A stretch of 36,081 nucleotides of DNA from positions 1 to 36,081 of the forward strand of contig SVJQ01000015.1 of NCBI GenBank assembly GCA_015068905.1, given 5' to 3'. Shown piece by piece: positions 1-6,503 of the stretch; the stretch's first letter is position 1; the number at the start of each line of letters is the position of its first letter. Both the position numbers and the translations under genes were made by a program. Source of the stretch: Oscillospiraceae bacterium. Lineage in GTDB: Bacteria > Bacillota > Clostridia > UBA1381 > UBA9506. Below the pieces are notes generated by a model. That model did not search any database, was not told where the DNA came from, and was given only the letters and a program-made list of their open reading frames with translations.

Positions 1-99
1 GGAGGTTCCACCCGTTCCCATCCCGAACACGGTAGTTAAGCTCCTTAGCGTCGAAGATACTTGGTGGGCGACCGCCCGGGAAAATAGATCATCGCCGGA
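1..99 (+). rRNA. rrf: 5S ribosomal RNA, 3' portion (5' end outside window)
   Basis: The window opens inside a 5S rRNA. The conserved core (CCCATCCCGAACACGG, then the loop E/helix IV region with TTGGTGGGCGACCGCCCGGG) is readable and ends near position 99. The first bases of the gene are missing. It presumably closes an rRNA operon lying upstream, since tRNA-Asn follows directly. The exact 3' end is uncertain by a few bases. Confidence 0.93.
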
Positions 100-105
100 A
101 CAAAC

Positions 106-130
106 AAGGCAGAGTTTAATCTCTGCCTTT
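106..130 (+). terminator. Hairpin between 5S rRNA and tRNA-Asn
   Basis: AAGGCAGAG (106-114) and CTCTGCCTT (121-129) form a 9-bp stem with loop TTTAAT, followed by a short T run. It is a possible rRNA terminator or processing hairpin. The tRNA starts only 5 bases later with no room for its own promoter, so some read-through or processing is likely. Confidence 0.6.
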
Positions 131-134
131 ATAT

Positions 135-210
135 TCCTCGATAGCTCAGTCGGTAGAGCCCGCGGCTGTTAACCGCGTTGTCGTTGGTTCGAGTCCAACT
201 CGGGGAGCCA
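135..210 (+). tRNA. tRNA-Asn (anticodon GTT)
   Basis: A full cloverleaf can be drawn. The acceptor stem is TCCTCGA/TCGGGGA, the D arm GCTC...GAGC, and the anticodon stem CGCGG/CCGCG with loop CTGTTAA (anticodon GTT, 168-170). The T arm is GTTGG/CCAAC with loop TTCGAGT. The CCA end is encoded (208-210). The gene follows the 5S rRNA by about 35 bases, as is usual for a tRNA attached to an rRNA operon. Confidence 0.96.
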
Positions 211-211
211 G

Positions 212-242
212 AAAAAAGCATCGACTTTGTCGGTGCTTTTTT
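212..242 (+). terminator. Rho-independent terminator after tRNA-Asn
   Basis: AAAAAAGCATCGAC (212-225) pairs with GTCGGTGCTTTTTT (229-242) around a TTT loop. One T-G wobble is included and the 3' arm ends in six T. It closes the rRNA/tRNA transcription unit. Confidence 0.85.
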
Positions 243-244
243 CA

Positions 245-412
245 ATGAAATTTGCCCGCGGCAAGTGAAATAGCTTCGCTATGAAATACGCTACGCGTAT
301 GAAATATGCCTTACGGCATATGAAAAAGGTAAATTTCATTTCACATTTTGCGTTAGCAAAATATTTCATAATCCGCTGGATTATTTCATATCAACGAAGT
401 TGATATTTCATT
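245..412. repeat. Array of seven short hairpins spaced by TGAAA / TTTCA
   Basis: Seven perfect small palindromes are strung together: 252-264, 271-281, 287-299, 305-320, 345-362, 369-383 and 389-405 (stems 4-7 bp, loops 3-4 bases). In the left half they are separated by TGAAA. In the right half the spacers are the complement, TTTCA. The whole block is therefore an inverted repeat made of non-identical hairpins, with its centre near 326-336. The stems differ in sequence but keep their pairing, which points to selection on shape. It looks like a MITE-like or structured non-autonomous element. It ends about 5 bases before the promoter of the four-helix protein gene. Confidence 0.75.
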
Positions 413-417
413 AAATG

Positions 418-446
418 TTTACATGTTAATTATTCTGTGATAGAAT
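418..446 (+). promoter_or_regulatory. Sigma-A promoter of the four-helix protein gene
   Basis: TTTACA (418-423) and TAGAAT (441-446) are separated by 17 bp. The ATG at 467 is preceded by AGAGGTG at 453-459. The promoter abuts the hairpin array. Confidence 0.6.
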
Positions 447-466
447 ATTAGCAGAGGTGTTACATT

Positions 467-817
467 ATGAAGGAAAACAAACTTGTAGATTTATCTACGG
501 ATTTTGCAGTAAAAATTATTAAGTTATGTGAAACGATAAAGGGGCATTATTCACTTGTAAATCAGTTAGAGAGAAGTTCAACATCAATCGGAGCAAACAT
601 TCACGAAGCAAATTATGCTCACGGAAAGAACGATTTTATTGCAAAGTTACAGATCGCTTTAAAAGAATGCTATGAAACAGAATATTGGCTTGAACTTTTT
701 GTGAAGTCAGAAATGTTGGATAGAGAAATTGCAAAAAATTTATATAATCAATGTGGTACAATTCGTAAAATATTGATTTCCTCAATCAACACCGCAAAAC
801 AAAATATTGATAAATAA
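467..817 (+). CDS. Four-helix bundle protein, 23S rRNA intervening-sequence family (S23/IVP)
   Basis: 116 residues, nearly all helical. It carries the family hallmarks: an FAVKIIKLCETI-type first helix, LVNQLERSSTSIGANIHEA in the middle (residues 31-49), then KNDFIAKLQIALKECYETEYWLEL (54-77). Members are known as ORFs inside 23S rRNA intervening sequences and as stand-alone genes, and resemble the Avd accessory protein of diversity-generating retroelements. They form pentameric, basic, nucleic-acid-binding barrels. No cellular role is established. The gene has its own promoter and terminator and sits just past the rRNA/tRNA unit and the hairpin array, not inside 23S rRNA. Start fixed by AGAGGTG 7 bases upstream. 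Family assignment is firm; function unknown. Confidence 0.88.
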   Translation: MKENKLVDLSTDFAVKIIKLCETIKGHYSLVNQLERSSTSIGANIHEANYAHGKNDFIAKLQIALKECYETEYWLELFVKSEMLDREIAKNLYNQCGTIRKILISSINTAKQNIDK

Positions 818-846
818 AAACTGCTACTATAACTGTAGCAGTTTTT
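816..846 (+). terminator. Terminator of the four-helix protein gene
   Basis: CTGCTAC (821-827) and GTAGCAG (835-841) are flanked by AAAAA and TTTTT, giving an A-tract/hairpin/T-tract terminator that overlaps the stop codon. Confidence 0.85.
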
Positions 847-928
847 ATTATAGTATTTTTAACTTTTTTCATTTCTGAATCGTCTAATAGATGTAAAAGC
901 TTTTACAAAGGCGAAAGGAGGACTTAAT

Positions 929-1396
929 TTGTACGAACTGTTCGAGCAGAAATATAAAGAATGTGAAAAGTCTTTGTTCTTGGTTGCGGTAGGTTATCTG
1001 CACAATACTGAAAATGCAAAGGATTGTGTTCAGGAAGCCGTTTTGTCTGCCCTAAAGTCATTTAACTCACTTAATAATAAAGAATTTTTTAAAACATGGC
1101 TTACAAGGATAGTAATTAACAAGAGCAAGGACTATTTAAAGAAACAAAGATTCACTGAGGAATTAACAGATAATCTGAATGTATTTTACGATATGCCGAC
1201 CGATGAAATAGGCATAATAGATTGTATATGCAAACTTAACCCAAAGTCATCAATCTACATAACCCTTCGGTTTTATAATGATATGACTTATGACGAAGTT
1301 GCACGCACATTGAAATTGCCTGTTTCAACTGTAAAATACAAAACTAAAAAGGCAATCATCGAATTAAAATCACTTTTGGAAGGAGATGCAAAATGA
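929..1396 (+). CDS. ECF-type RNA polymerase sigma factor (sigma-70 family)
   Basis: 155 residues. Region 2 runs over about residues 8-75, with the -10 recognition stretch NTENAKDCVQEAVLSALKSF and FKTWLTRIVINKSKDYLKK. Region 4 is at about 98-150, with a helix-turn-helix around MTYDEVARTLKLPVSTVKYKTKKA. The start is TTG (929), chosen because AAAGGAGG lies at 914-921, 7 bases ahead, and no good ATG fits. The stop overlaps the downstream anti-sigma gene (ATGA at 1393), so the two are translationally coupled. Such pairs respond to envelope or extracellular signals. The regulon is not visible, though ECF factors commonly transcribe their own operon. Confidence 0.9.
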   Translation: MYELFEQKYKECEKSLFLVAVGYLHNTENAKDCVQEAVLSALKSFNSLNNKEFFKTWLTRIVINKSKDYLKKQRFTEELTDNLNVFYDMPTDEIGIIDCICKLNPKSSIYITLRFYNDMTYDEVARTLKLPVSTVKYKTKKAIIELKSLLEGDAK

Positions 1397-2040
1397 GAAT
1401 ATCTGAATTGGAAAACAAATTAAGAAAACATGCCCAAATAACAAAAAGTGTCGTGCAGCCTCCTTTCAACCTGAATGAAGAAATCAAGAATATGGAGGTA
1501 CACACTATGAGTAAACCAAAAATCACTATGAAAAGAACTCTTGCAATCGCTGCAGTATTAGCACTTTGCATTATAACCGTTACAATGACACCGTTGGCAA
1601 ATTCAATCAAGGGCTTTTTCAGCGACATCATTCGTTTTGATGGAGCTATAACCGGAATGAAGTATGAAAACGCAACCAACGATATTAAGATAGATGTTTC
1701 AGAATTAACAACTGATAATGGCAATATTATTATTCCATTAGACTTAACCTTTGAAAATCCAACAGAAGCACCTTTCCCTTACATTCAGGAAGTTGCAGTT
1801 TCAGAATACAAAATAGTTGATAGCAACAATAAAGAAGTCGTAAAAGCAAAGGTCTCTGCAGAAGATGGTGATAAAGGAACTGTTGTTGATAACAAGGTAT
1901 TAGTTAATCTTTCGCTAAATGATACAAAAATTGAATCAGGTGAAGAATACATACTTATAATAGAAAAGATGTACGGACTAGCAAAAGCAGATGCACCGCT
2001 TCACATAACAGGGAATTGGCAATGCAAATTTGTTAAATAA
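1393..2040 (+). CDS. Membrane-anchored anti-sigma factor, DUF4179-like
   Basis: 215 residues. A short cytoplasmic N-terminus (1-47) would hold the sigma factor. One transmembrane helix follows (about 48-68, RTLAIAAVLALCIITVTMT), then an outside domain of about 145 residues. The stretch just after the membrane (LANSIKGFFSDIIRF...) resembles the DUF4179 anti-sigma proteins of Firmicutes. There is no zinc-binding HxxxCxxC motif, so it is not a ZAS-type anti-sigma. It overlaps the sigma gene by 4 bases. The outer domain, rich in beta-prone and acidic segments, is the probable sensor; its signal is unknown. No further genes follow before the terminator at 2146-2170. Confidence 0.75.
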   Translation: MRISELENKLRKHAQITKSVVQPPFNLNEEIKNMEVHTMSKPKITMKRTLAIAAVLALCIITVTMTPLANSIKGFFSDIIRFDGAITGMKYENATNDIKIDVSELTTDNGNIIIPLDLTFENPTEAPFPYIQEVAVSEYKIVDSNNKEVVKAKVSAEDGDKGTVVDNKVLVNLSLNDTKIESGEEYILIIEKMYGLAKADAPLHITGNWQCKFVK

Positions 2041-2145
2041 ATAGTGTCATCCAAATCATTAGCTTGCCTGCTCGCTTGCAAGCGCACTCACGACGGCTCA
2101 CTGTCGCTACCACCTTTTTACGAGTACGTCTGCGGCTAAGAAAAG

Positions 2146-2170
2146 AACCACCCATTAGGGTGGTTTTTTT
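2146..2170 (+). terminator. Terminator of the sigma/anti-sigma operon
   Basis: AACCACCC (2146-2153), loop ATTA, GGGTGGTT (2158-2165), then a T run to 2170. The 2041-2145 stretch before it holds no gene that I can support. Confidence 0.85.
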
Positions 2171-2202
2171 AGTGTTTTTTTGTTTTACTTTTATAAATAA
2201 TT

Positions 2203-2997
2203 TTACATTTTACTTCGGCAAGCTTTTTTGTATTGTGATGGTGTTTGTGAGAAATGCTTTTTAAAGCACCGGCAAAATGTGTTAAGAGAATTATAGCCGG
2301 ATTCAAATGCAATTTCTGTAAGACTTTTTTCTGTTGCACGTATCTGAGAAGCAGCATATTCAGAACGCACGGAACCTAAGTATGTTCTGAATGGAATTTT
2401 AAGCCGATCACAAAAGAGATGTGTTATGTATGAAGGATGATAGCCAAAAGCTTTAGAAATGTGGTTGATGGTTAGATCTTCTTTGAAATTTGCATCTATA
2501 TAAGCAACGATTTTTGACGGCAGTTCTAAATTTTCATCTGTCGGTGTCAGTTCAAGAATGCTCAAAAGGTCAGATAGTATGATATAAGTCCATCCAATCA
2601 GTTCGATATCATTTATTCGTGTTATTATTTTTCGAAAGGCAAGGGCGGTGCCTTCTGAAATCAAGTTTGCTTCGATAAATGGATTTCGGGGATATTTTGT
2701 AATAATATCCGGTAGGTTCTCGGCTAATAATTTGGTGTTGCAAATGATTGCTACAATTTCTGTAGGTTCGTCGCATAATGAGTCATATTCTATATATTCA
2801 TGAACCGTGTTTGGAAAAATTACAATAGCATCTCCTTTTTTTAATGTGTAAATTTTTTCTCCTACCTTCACATTTTGCATTCCCGAAACACAAAATGCTA
2901 TTTCCAAATGGTTATGAAAATGAGAAGGAAAGTTATAAGTTATTTTTTTATGTGATATAAAAATGTTTTTTGAATTTTTTTCAAAATATGGATACAT
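2203..2997 (-). CDS. AraC-family transcriptional regulator with N-terminal cupin
   Basis: 264 residues from the chosen start. The N-terminal sugar/ligand-binding cupin covers about 1-130 (HFHNHLEIAFCVSGMQNVKVGEKIYTLKKGDAIVIFP). The C-terminal double helix-turn-helix spans about 165-260 (DLTINHISKAFGYHPSYITHLF; KSLTEIAFESGYNSLNTFCRCFKKHFSQTPSQY). The start is the ATG at 2997: the longer reading from a TTG at 3012 would translate through the GGGAGG ribosome binding site. It is divergent from the GH3 glycosidase, with promoters for both in the 150-bp gap. It is therefore very likely the local, sugar-responsive regulator of that gene. The inducer is unknown. Confidence 0.9.
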   Translation of the reverse strand: MYPYFEKNSKNIFISHKKITYNFPSHFHNHLEIAFCVSGMQNVKVGEKIYTLKKGDAIVIFPNTVHEYIEYDSLCDEPTEIVAIICNTKLLAENLPDIITKYPRNPFIEANLISEGTALAFRKIITRINDIELIGWTYIILSDLLSILELTPTDENLELPSKIVAYIDANFKEDLTINHISKAFGYHPSYITHLFCDRLKIPFRTYLGSVRSEYAASQIRATEKSLTEIAFESGYNSLNTFCRCFKKHFSQTPSQYKKACRSKM

Positions 2998-3026
2998 TAT
3001 AATTCCTCCCAATTTTTTATAATAGG

Positions 3027-3125
3027 ATTATAACATAAATAGTTGAATAATTGCAATGTAATAGCATATTTTGGTGAATATTTTATAGTATTATGGTTTG
3101 TAACGGATTCTGTGTGTGATATAAT
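3027..3125. promoter_or_regulatory. Divergent promoter region, AraC / GH3 glycosidase
   Basis: On the minus strand, TTGCAA and TATAAT (the latter at 3032-3027) with an 18-bp spacer face the AraC gene. On the plus strand, TATAAT at 3120-3125 has a weak TTTGTA at 3097-3102, 17 bp away, facing the GH3 gene. A poor -35 box fits an activator-dependent promoter. AAAGGAG near 3131-3137 serves the ATG at 3149. Confidence 0.55.
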
Positions 3126-3148
3126 GAAGAAAAGGAGTGATTTAAGAT

Positions 3149-5455
3149 ATGGAAAAATGGGCGAGAATTAATTATCAACCCTGTCTGCCGTTGGGAGATA
3201 ACAACTCAAGAATAACAGGGTGTGAAAAACATATACAACTTTCAAGAGAGGCCGCCTGCGAGGGTGTGGTATTGCTCAAAAACAATGACAACATTTTGCC
3301 TTTGAAAAAAGGAACAAAGGTTGCAATATTTGGTAAAGCGCAGATAGACTACGTTAAAGGAGGCGGCGGATCAGGTGTTGTATATTGCGAGTATGTGCGT
3401 AACATATATGAAGGTTTGAAACTAAAAACTGATATAGAGATATTTGATTCCTTATCACTTTATTATAAGGATTATGTTGAAGCAGCATATAAAAACGGTG
3501 AGCAAAATGGCAGATTGACAGAAACAGAAATTCCTGAGGAGCTGGTGAAATCTGCTGCAAAATTCACTGATACTGCAATTATTACAATAAATCGCTATTC
3601 CGGCGAGGGGTGGGACAGAAAAGGTGACGGCACAGATCCATATTTTGAACTTAGTGTTCAGGAAAAAAATATAGTAAATACTGTATGCGATAATTTTAAT
3701 AAAGTTATTGTTCTTTTAAATACGGGTGCTATGATAGATACTTCGTGGTTTGCAAACAATGACAAAATCGGTGCGGCTGTTATGATTTGGCAGGGAGGTA
3801 TGGAAGGCGGACTTGCTGTTGCTGATATCTTAACAGGAGAAGCAACCCCATCGGGCAAACTGGTTGACACTTGTGCAATTTCTTTGACTGATTATCCGTC
3901 ATCAGAAGGCTTTCACGAATCTGACGATTATGTGAAATATACCGAAGATATTTTTGTTGGATACAGATATTTTGAAACTGTGCCGGGAATGAAAGAGCGA
4001 GTTGTATATCCGTTTGGATACGGACTTTCCTATACGAAATTTGAAATTGAAAACACGTTAGCACATATAGTTGACAATAAGATACTGGTAAGTGTAGATG
4101 TTAAAAACATCGGGGAATACTGTGGCAAAGAGGTTGTACAGGTTTATTACAGTGCTCCTGCAGGTAAACTTACAAAGCCTGCCCGTGAGCTTTGTGCCTT
4201 TAAAAAAACAAGGCTGTTAGCGCCCGGCGAAAGTGAAACATTGATAATGAGTTTTGATATTGATGATATGGCATCCTATGATGATATGGGCAATGTTGAA
4301 ATGTCTGCTTATGTAATGGAAAAAGGCGAATACAAAATATTCGTAGGCACAAGCGTTCGTGATGCAAAAGAGCTTGCATTTAAGTATGTGCTTGAAGAAA
4401 ATAAGATCTGCCAAAAACTTACAGAATACTGTAAACCAACAAATCTTGGCAAAAGACTGACTGCAACAGGTGAATATATCAATGTGCCAGATAGAGAGTA
4501 TACTCCAAAAACATTTGAGTGTACTTATGAATGTGATATGAAAATTCCTGTTGAAGGAGAGGTAAAAAAACAACTTATAGATGTAGTAAATGAAGAGGTA
4601 TCTCTTGATGACTTTATTTCACAACTGAGTGATTATGAGCTTTTGGGCTTACTGGTTGGACAGAAGAATACAGGAGTTGCCAACACCGACGGTATGGGAA
4701 ATCTGCCTGAATACGGTGTTCCGTCTCCAATGACCGTGGACGGGCCTGCAGGTGTACGCATTAGTCCTAACACGGGAGTCAGAACAACTGCATTCCCGGT
4801 AGCAACGATGCTTGCCTGTACATGGAATACCGATCTTCTTGAAAGAATAGGCGTTGCAGGTGCTCTTGAAACAAAGGAAAATAATCTCTCTATGTGGCTT
4901 ACACCGGCTCTTAATATTCACAGAAGTCCGCTTTGCGGAAGAAACTTTGAATACTATTCTGAGGATCCGTTTGTATCAGGCAAAATGGCTGCTGCAATGG
5001 TAAGAGGCATCCAGTCTCAAAGAATTGTTGCAACTCCAAAGCATTTTGCCTGCAACAACAAAGAAACAAATCGCAAAGAATCGAATTCAATCTTATCGGA
5101 AAGAGCCCTGCGTGAGATTTATCTTAAAGGATTTGAGATTTGTGTTAAAGAAAGCGAACCTAAGCTTATTATGACGGCATATAACATTATTAACAATGTG
5201 CGTGCATCCGAAAATGCAGAATTGATTATAGGAATTTTAAGAGGTGAATGGGGATACAAAGGACTTGTAACAACGGATTGGTGGAACACTGCTGAAAAAA
5301 GTGCCGAAGTTAAATCAGGAAATGATATTCGTATGCCTTCTTCATCAAATGACTGGAAACATAACTATATAGATACAATTTGTGTTAAAAATACAAGAAA
5401 TGAGCTTGCGATATGCGTAAAGAGATTACTTGAAATGATTTTGTGGCTCGAATAG
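3149..5455 (+). CDS. Glycoside hydrolase family 3, circularly permuted (beta-glucosidase-like)
   Basis: 768 residues with domain order reversed relative to classical GH3. The (alpha/beta)6 sandwich comes first (about 28-250, with EGVVLLKNNDNILPL and RYSGEGWDRKGD). A fibronectin-III-like domain follows (about 300-395, ending the sandwich with YPFGYGLSYTKF). The TIM barrel is last (about 485-760). The likely nucleophile is Asp710 in VTTDWWN, and Glu153 in SGEGWD is the likely acid/base. Barrel motifs PMTVDGPAGVR, NIHRSPLCGRNFEYYSEDP and TPKHFACNNKETNR are intact. There is no signal peptide, so the enzyme is probably intracellular and acts on imported short glycosides. No transporter lies beside it. 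The aglycone/sugar specificity cannot be read from sequence. Confidence 0.9.
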   Translation: MEKWARINYQPCLPLGDNNSRITGCEKHIQLSREAACEGVVLLKNNDNILPLKKGTKVAIFGKAQIDYVKGGGGSGVVYCEYVRNIYEGLKLKTDIEIFDSLSLYYKDYVEAAYKNGEQNGRLTETEIPEELVKSAAKFTDTAIITINRYSGEGWDRKGDGTDPYFELSVQEKNIVNTVCDNFNKVIVLLNTGAMIDTSWFANNDKIGAAVMIWQGGMEGGLAVADILTGEATPSGKLVDTCAISLTDYPSSEGFHESDDYVKYTEDIFVGYRYFETVPGMKERVVYPFGYGLSYTKFEIENTLAHIVDNKILVSVDVKNIGEYCGKEVVQVYYSAPAGKLTKPARELCAFKKTRLLAPGESETLIMSFDIDDMASYDDMGNVEMSAYVMEKGEYKIFVGTSVRDAKELAFKYVLEENKICQKLTEYCKPTNLGKRLTATGEYINVPDREYTPKTFECTYECDMKIPVEGEVKKQLIDVVNEEVSLDDFISQLSDYELLGLLVGQKNTGVANTDGMGNLPEYGVPSPMTVDGPAGVRISPNTGVRTTAFPVATMLACTWNTDLLERIGVAGALETKENNLSMWLTPALNIHRSPLCGRNFEYYSEDPFVSGKMAAAMVRGIQSQRIVATPKHFACNNKETNRKESNSILSERALREIYLKGFEICVKESEPKLIMTAYNIINNVRASENAELIIGILRGEWGYKGLVTTDWWNTAEKSAEVKSGNDIRMPSSSNDWKHNYIDTICVKNTRNELAICVKRLLEMILWLE

Positions 5456-5495
5456 AATGTAAAAAAGTGGTGTCTAAACCATTCGGTCTTCCACG

Positions 5496-5527
5496 TCGGA
5501 ACAAGTTACGCTTGTTCCGATTTTTTT
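5496..5527 (+). terminator. Terminator of the GH3 gene
   Basis: TCGGAACAAG (5496-5505) pairs perfectly with CTTGTTCCGA (5511-5520); loop TTACG; seven T follow. Confidence 0.9.
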
Positions 5528-5554
5528 ATAGTATTGCTTAAAAAACATAGCGTA

Positions 5555-5785
5555 TTAAGGTTTTTTGTGCTGATGACTCCTCTTTAAATTATCAATAAGT
5601 CTCTCGATCCAACAAGTAAAACGTCGGAGAATACCGCCAAAAGAGATTCCTCGGCAACATATGACAACGTGCTTCATCTCACCACACTCTTCGCACAAGT
5701 ATAACTCTTTTGATATAACATAATCTCGTTCGTCGTCATTTGTGTTACAAATTTTATTTAAGCAATCCAAACAAAATTCAGCCAC
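5555..5785 (-). CDS. Small zinc-ribbon-like protein
   Basis: 76 residues starting at GTG (5785), with AAGGA about 10 bases upstream on the minus strand. The Cys pairs CLDC (residues 5-8) and CEEC (31-34) form a likely zinc site. A basic, Cys/Trp-containing tail follows (RRFTCWIERLIDNLKRSHQHKK). Small proteins of this kind (MAEFCLDCLNK start) are common in gut Firmicutes and have no assigned role, to my knowledge. It is divergent from an XRE regulator, with a 28-bp palindrome between them, so it is probably under that repressor's control. Confidence 0.65.
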   Translation of the reverse strand: MAEFCLDCLNKICNTNDDERDYVISKELYLCEECGEMKHVVICCRGISFGGILRRFTCWIERLIDNLKRSHQHKKP

Positions 5786-5803
5786 AGAATCACATCCTTA
5801 TTA

Positions 5804-5831
5804 ATAATTGCACTTATATAAGTGCAATTAT
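5804..5831. promoter_or_regulatory. 28-bp perfect palindrome: operator between zinc-ribbon and XRE genes
   Basis: The core arm TTGCACTTATA (5808-5818) is mirrored exactly by TATAAGTGCAA (5817-5827). Pairing continues outward to 5804 and 5831. A degenerate half copy, TTATATAGGTGCAA (5867-5880), lies just before the XRE start codon and contains its AGGTG ribosome binding site. The arrangement of one full site and one half site overlapping translation start suggests autoregulation by the XRE protein. Confidence 0.65.
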
Positions 5832-5884
5832 AGCACAAAATAAGTATATAATCAAGAAAAATATGCTTATATAGGTGCAAAACA

Positions 5885-6109
5885 ATGAATATACAATATG
5901 AAAAACAAATAGGGGAGAACATTCGTAGTCTCAGAACCAAAAGAAAACTGACACAAGAACAGTTGGCGGCAAAGCTTCAGGTTTCGGGTTGTGATGTAAC
6001 CAGAAGTGCCTTGGCAAAAATTGAGGTGGGACAAAGGCATTTGTATCCTGATGAGATAAAAGCCCTTAAAGAAATTTTAAATGTTTCGTATGATGAAATT
6101 TTTAACTAA
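5885..6109 (+). CDS. XRE/Cro-family helix-turn-helix repressor
   Basis: 74 residues, essentially one HTH domain (IGENIRSLRTKRKLTQEQLAAKLQVSG...TRSALAKIEVGQR). The LTQEQLAAKLQ helix and recognition helix are intact, and no C-terminal effector domain is present. The longer-than-usual turn (VSGCDVTRSALAKIE) is a known variant of the family. The RBS AGGTG (5874-5878) lies inside an operator half site. Divergent pairing with the zinc-ribbon gene suggests a two-gene autoregulated unit, perhaps an old phage or plasmid-maintenance remnant, but no toxin is evident. Confidence 0.88.
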   Translation: MNIQYEKQIGENIRSLRTKRKLTQEQLAAKLQVSGCDVTRSALAKIEVGQRHLYPDEIKALKEILNVSYDEIFN

Positions 6110-6255
6110 GTAAAAGGGCTGTCGTAAAATGCGCGCAGCGCACAAGGGCAAAGGAATGCCAAGTAAAGCCTTTTATTCAGATAAAAAATTAAAATATTGA
6201 AAAAAGAAAGGAAGGAATTCATCGTTTGATGAATTCCTTCTGTTTTGCGCCTTGT

Positions 6256-6349
6256 GCTTTGAACAAACTTCACCTCTCGCTGTGCATAAGCACAGCTTCG
6301 GGTATCCCCTGCGGGTTCAGTTTGTTCAATCCGCGCTATTTTTCGTCCA
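6256..6349 (-). repeat. Dispersed stem-loop repeat, copy A
   Basis: Read on the minus strand this segment starts TGGACG and ends TTGTTCAAAGC. It aligns along its length with copy B at 15726-15808 (plus strand), apart from an 11-base gap. The inner hairpin is GCTGTGC/GCACAGC; the outer stem is TTGAACAAAC/GTTTGTTCAA. Strong hairpins flank it on both sides. Confidence 0.7.
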
Positions 6350-6353
6350 GCCC

Positions 6354-6397
6354 AAAGGAGCAGTAGCAAAATAAAGCCAAATTGCTACTGCTCCTTT
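6354..6397 (+). terminator. Long-stem hairpin before the dehydrogenase promoter
   Basis: A perfect 16-bp stem (6354-6369 with 6382-6397, AAAGGAGCAG.../...CTGCTCCTTT) is followed by a T-rich stretch. It can terminate transcription from the XRE side and, by symmetry, from the other side. Confidence 0.7.
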
Positions 6398-6439
6398 ACT
6401 TTTATAGTTTAAACCTATATCACAAGCATAAAAATATAT

Positions 6440-6468
6440 TTTACAAATATTTCTCCTTATGCTATACT
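6440..6468 (+). promoter_or_regulatory. Promoter of the tartrate/D-malate dehydrogenase operon
   Basis: TTTACA (6440-6445) and TATACT (6463-6468), 17-bp spacer. The RBS AGAGGA (6489-6494) precedes the ATG at 6504. Confidence 0.65.
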
Positions 6469-6503
6469 ATAGTTGAAAAGTGAAATAGAGAGGAATTGAT
6501 ACT

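Larger units (their letters stand above)
6110..6503. other. Non-coding stretch with hairpins and repeat copy A
   Basis: No gene is seen. Contents in order: a small GC hairpin TGCGCGCAGCGCA (6130-6142), a long palindrome around 6210-6241 (GAAGGAATTCATC / GATGAATTCCTTC, loop GTTT), the dispersed repeat copy A on the minus strand (6256-6349), a 16-bp-stem terminator (6354-6397), and the promoter of the dehydrogenase (6440-6468). Confidence 0.7.

Noticed and set aside
245-412. CRISPR array
   Set aside because: The repeated units are 5-base spacers and unrelated hairpins, not identical 25-40 bp repeats with unique spacers, and no cas genes are nearby.
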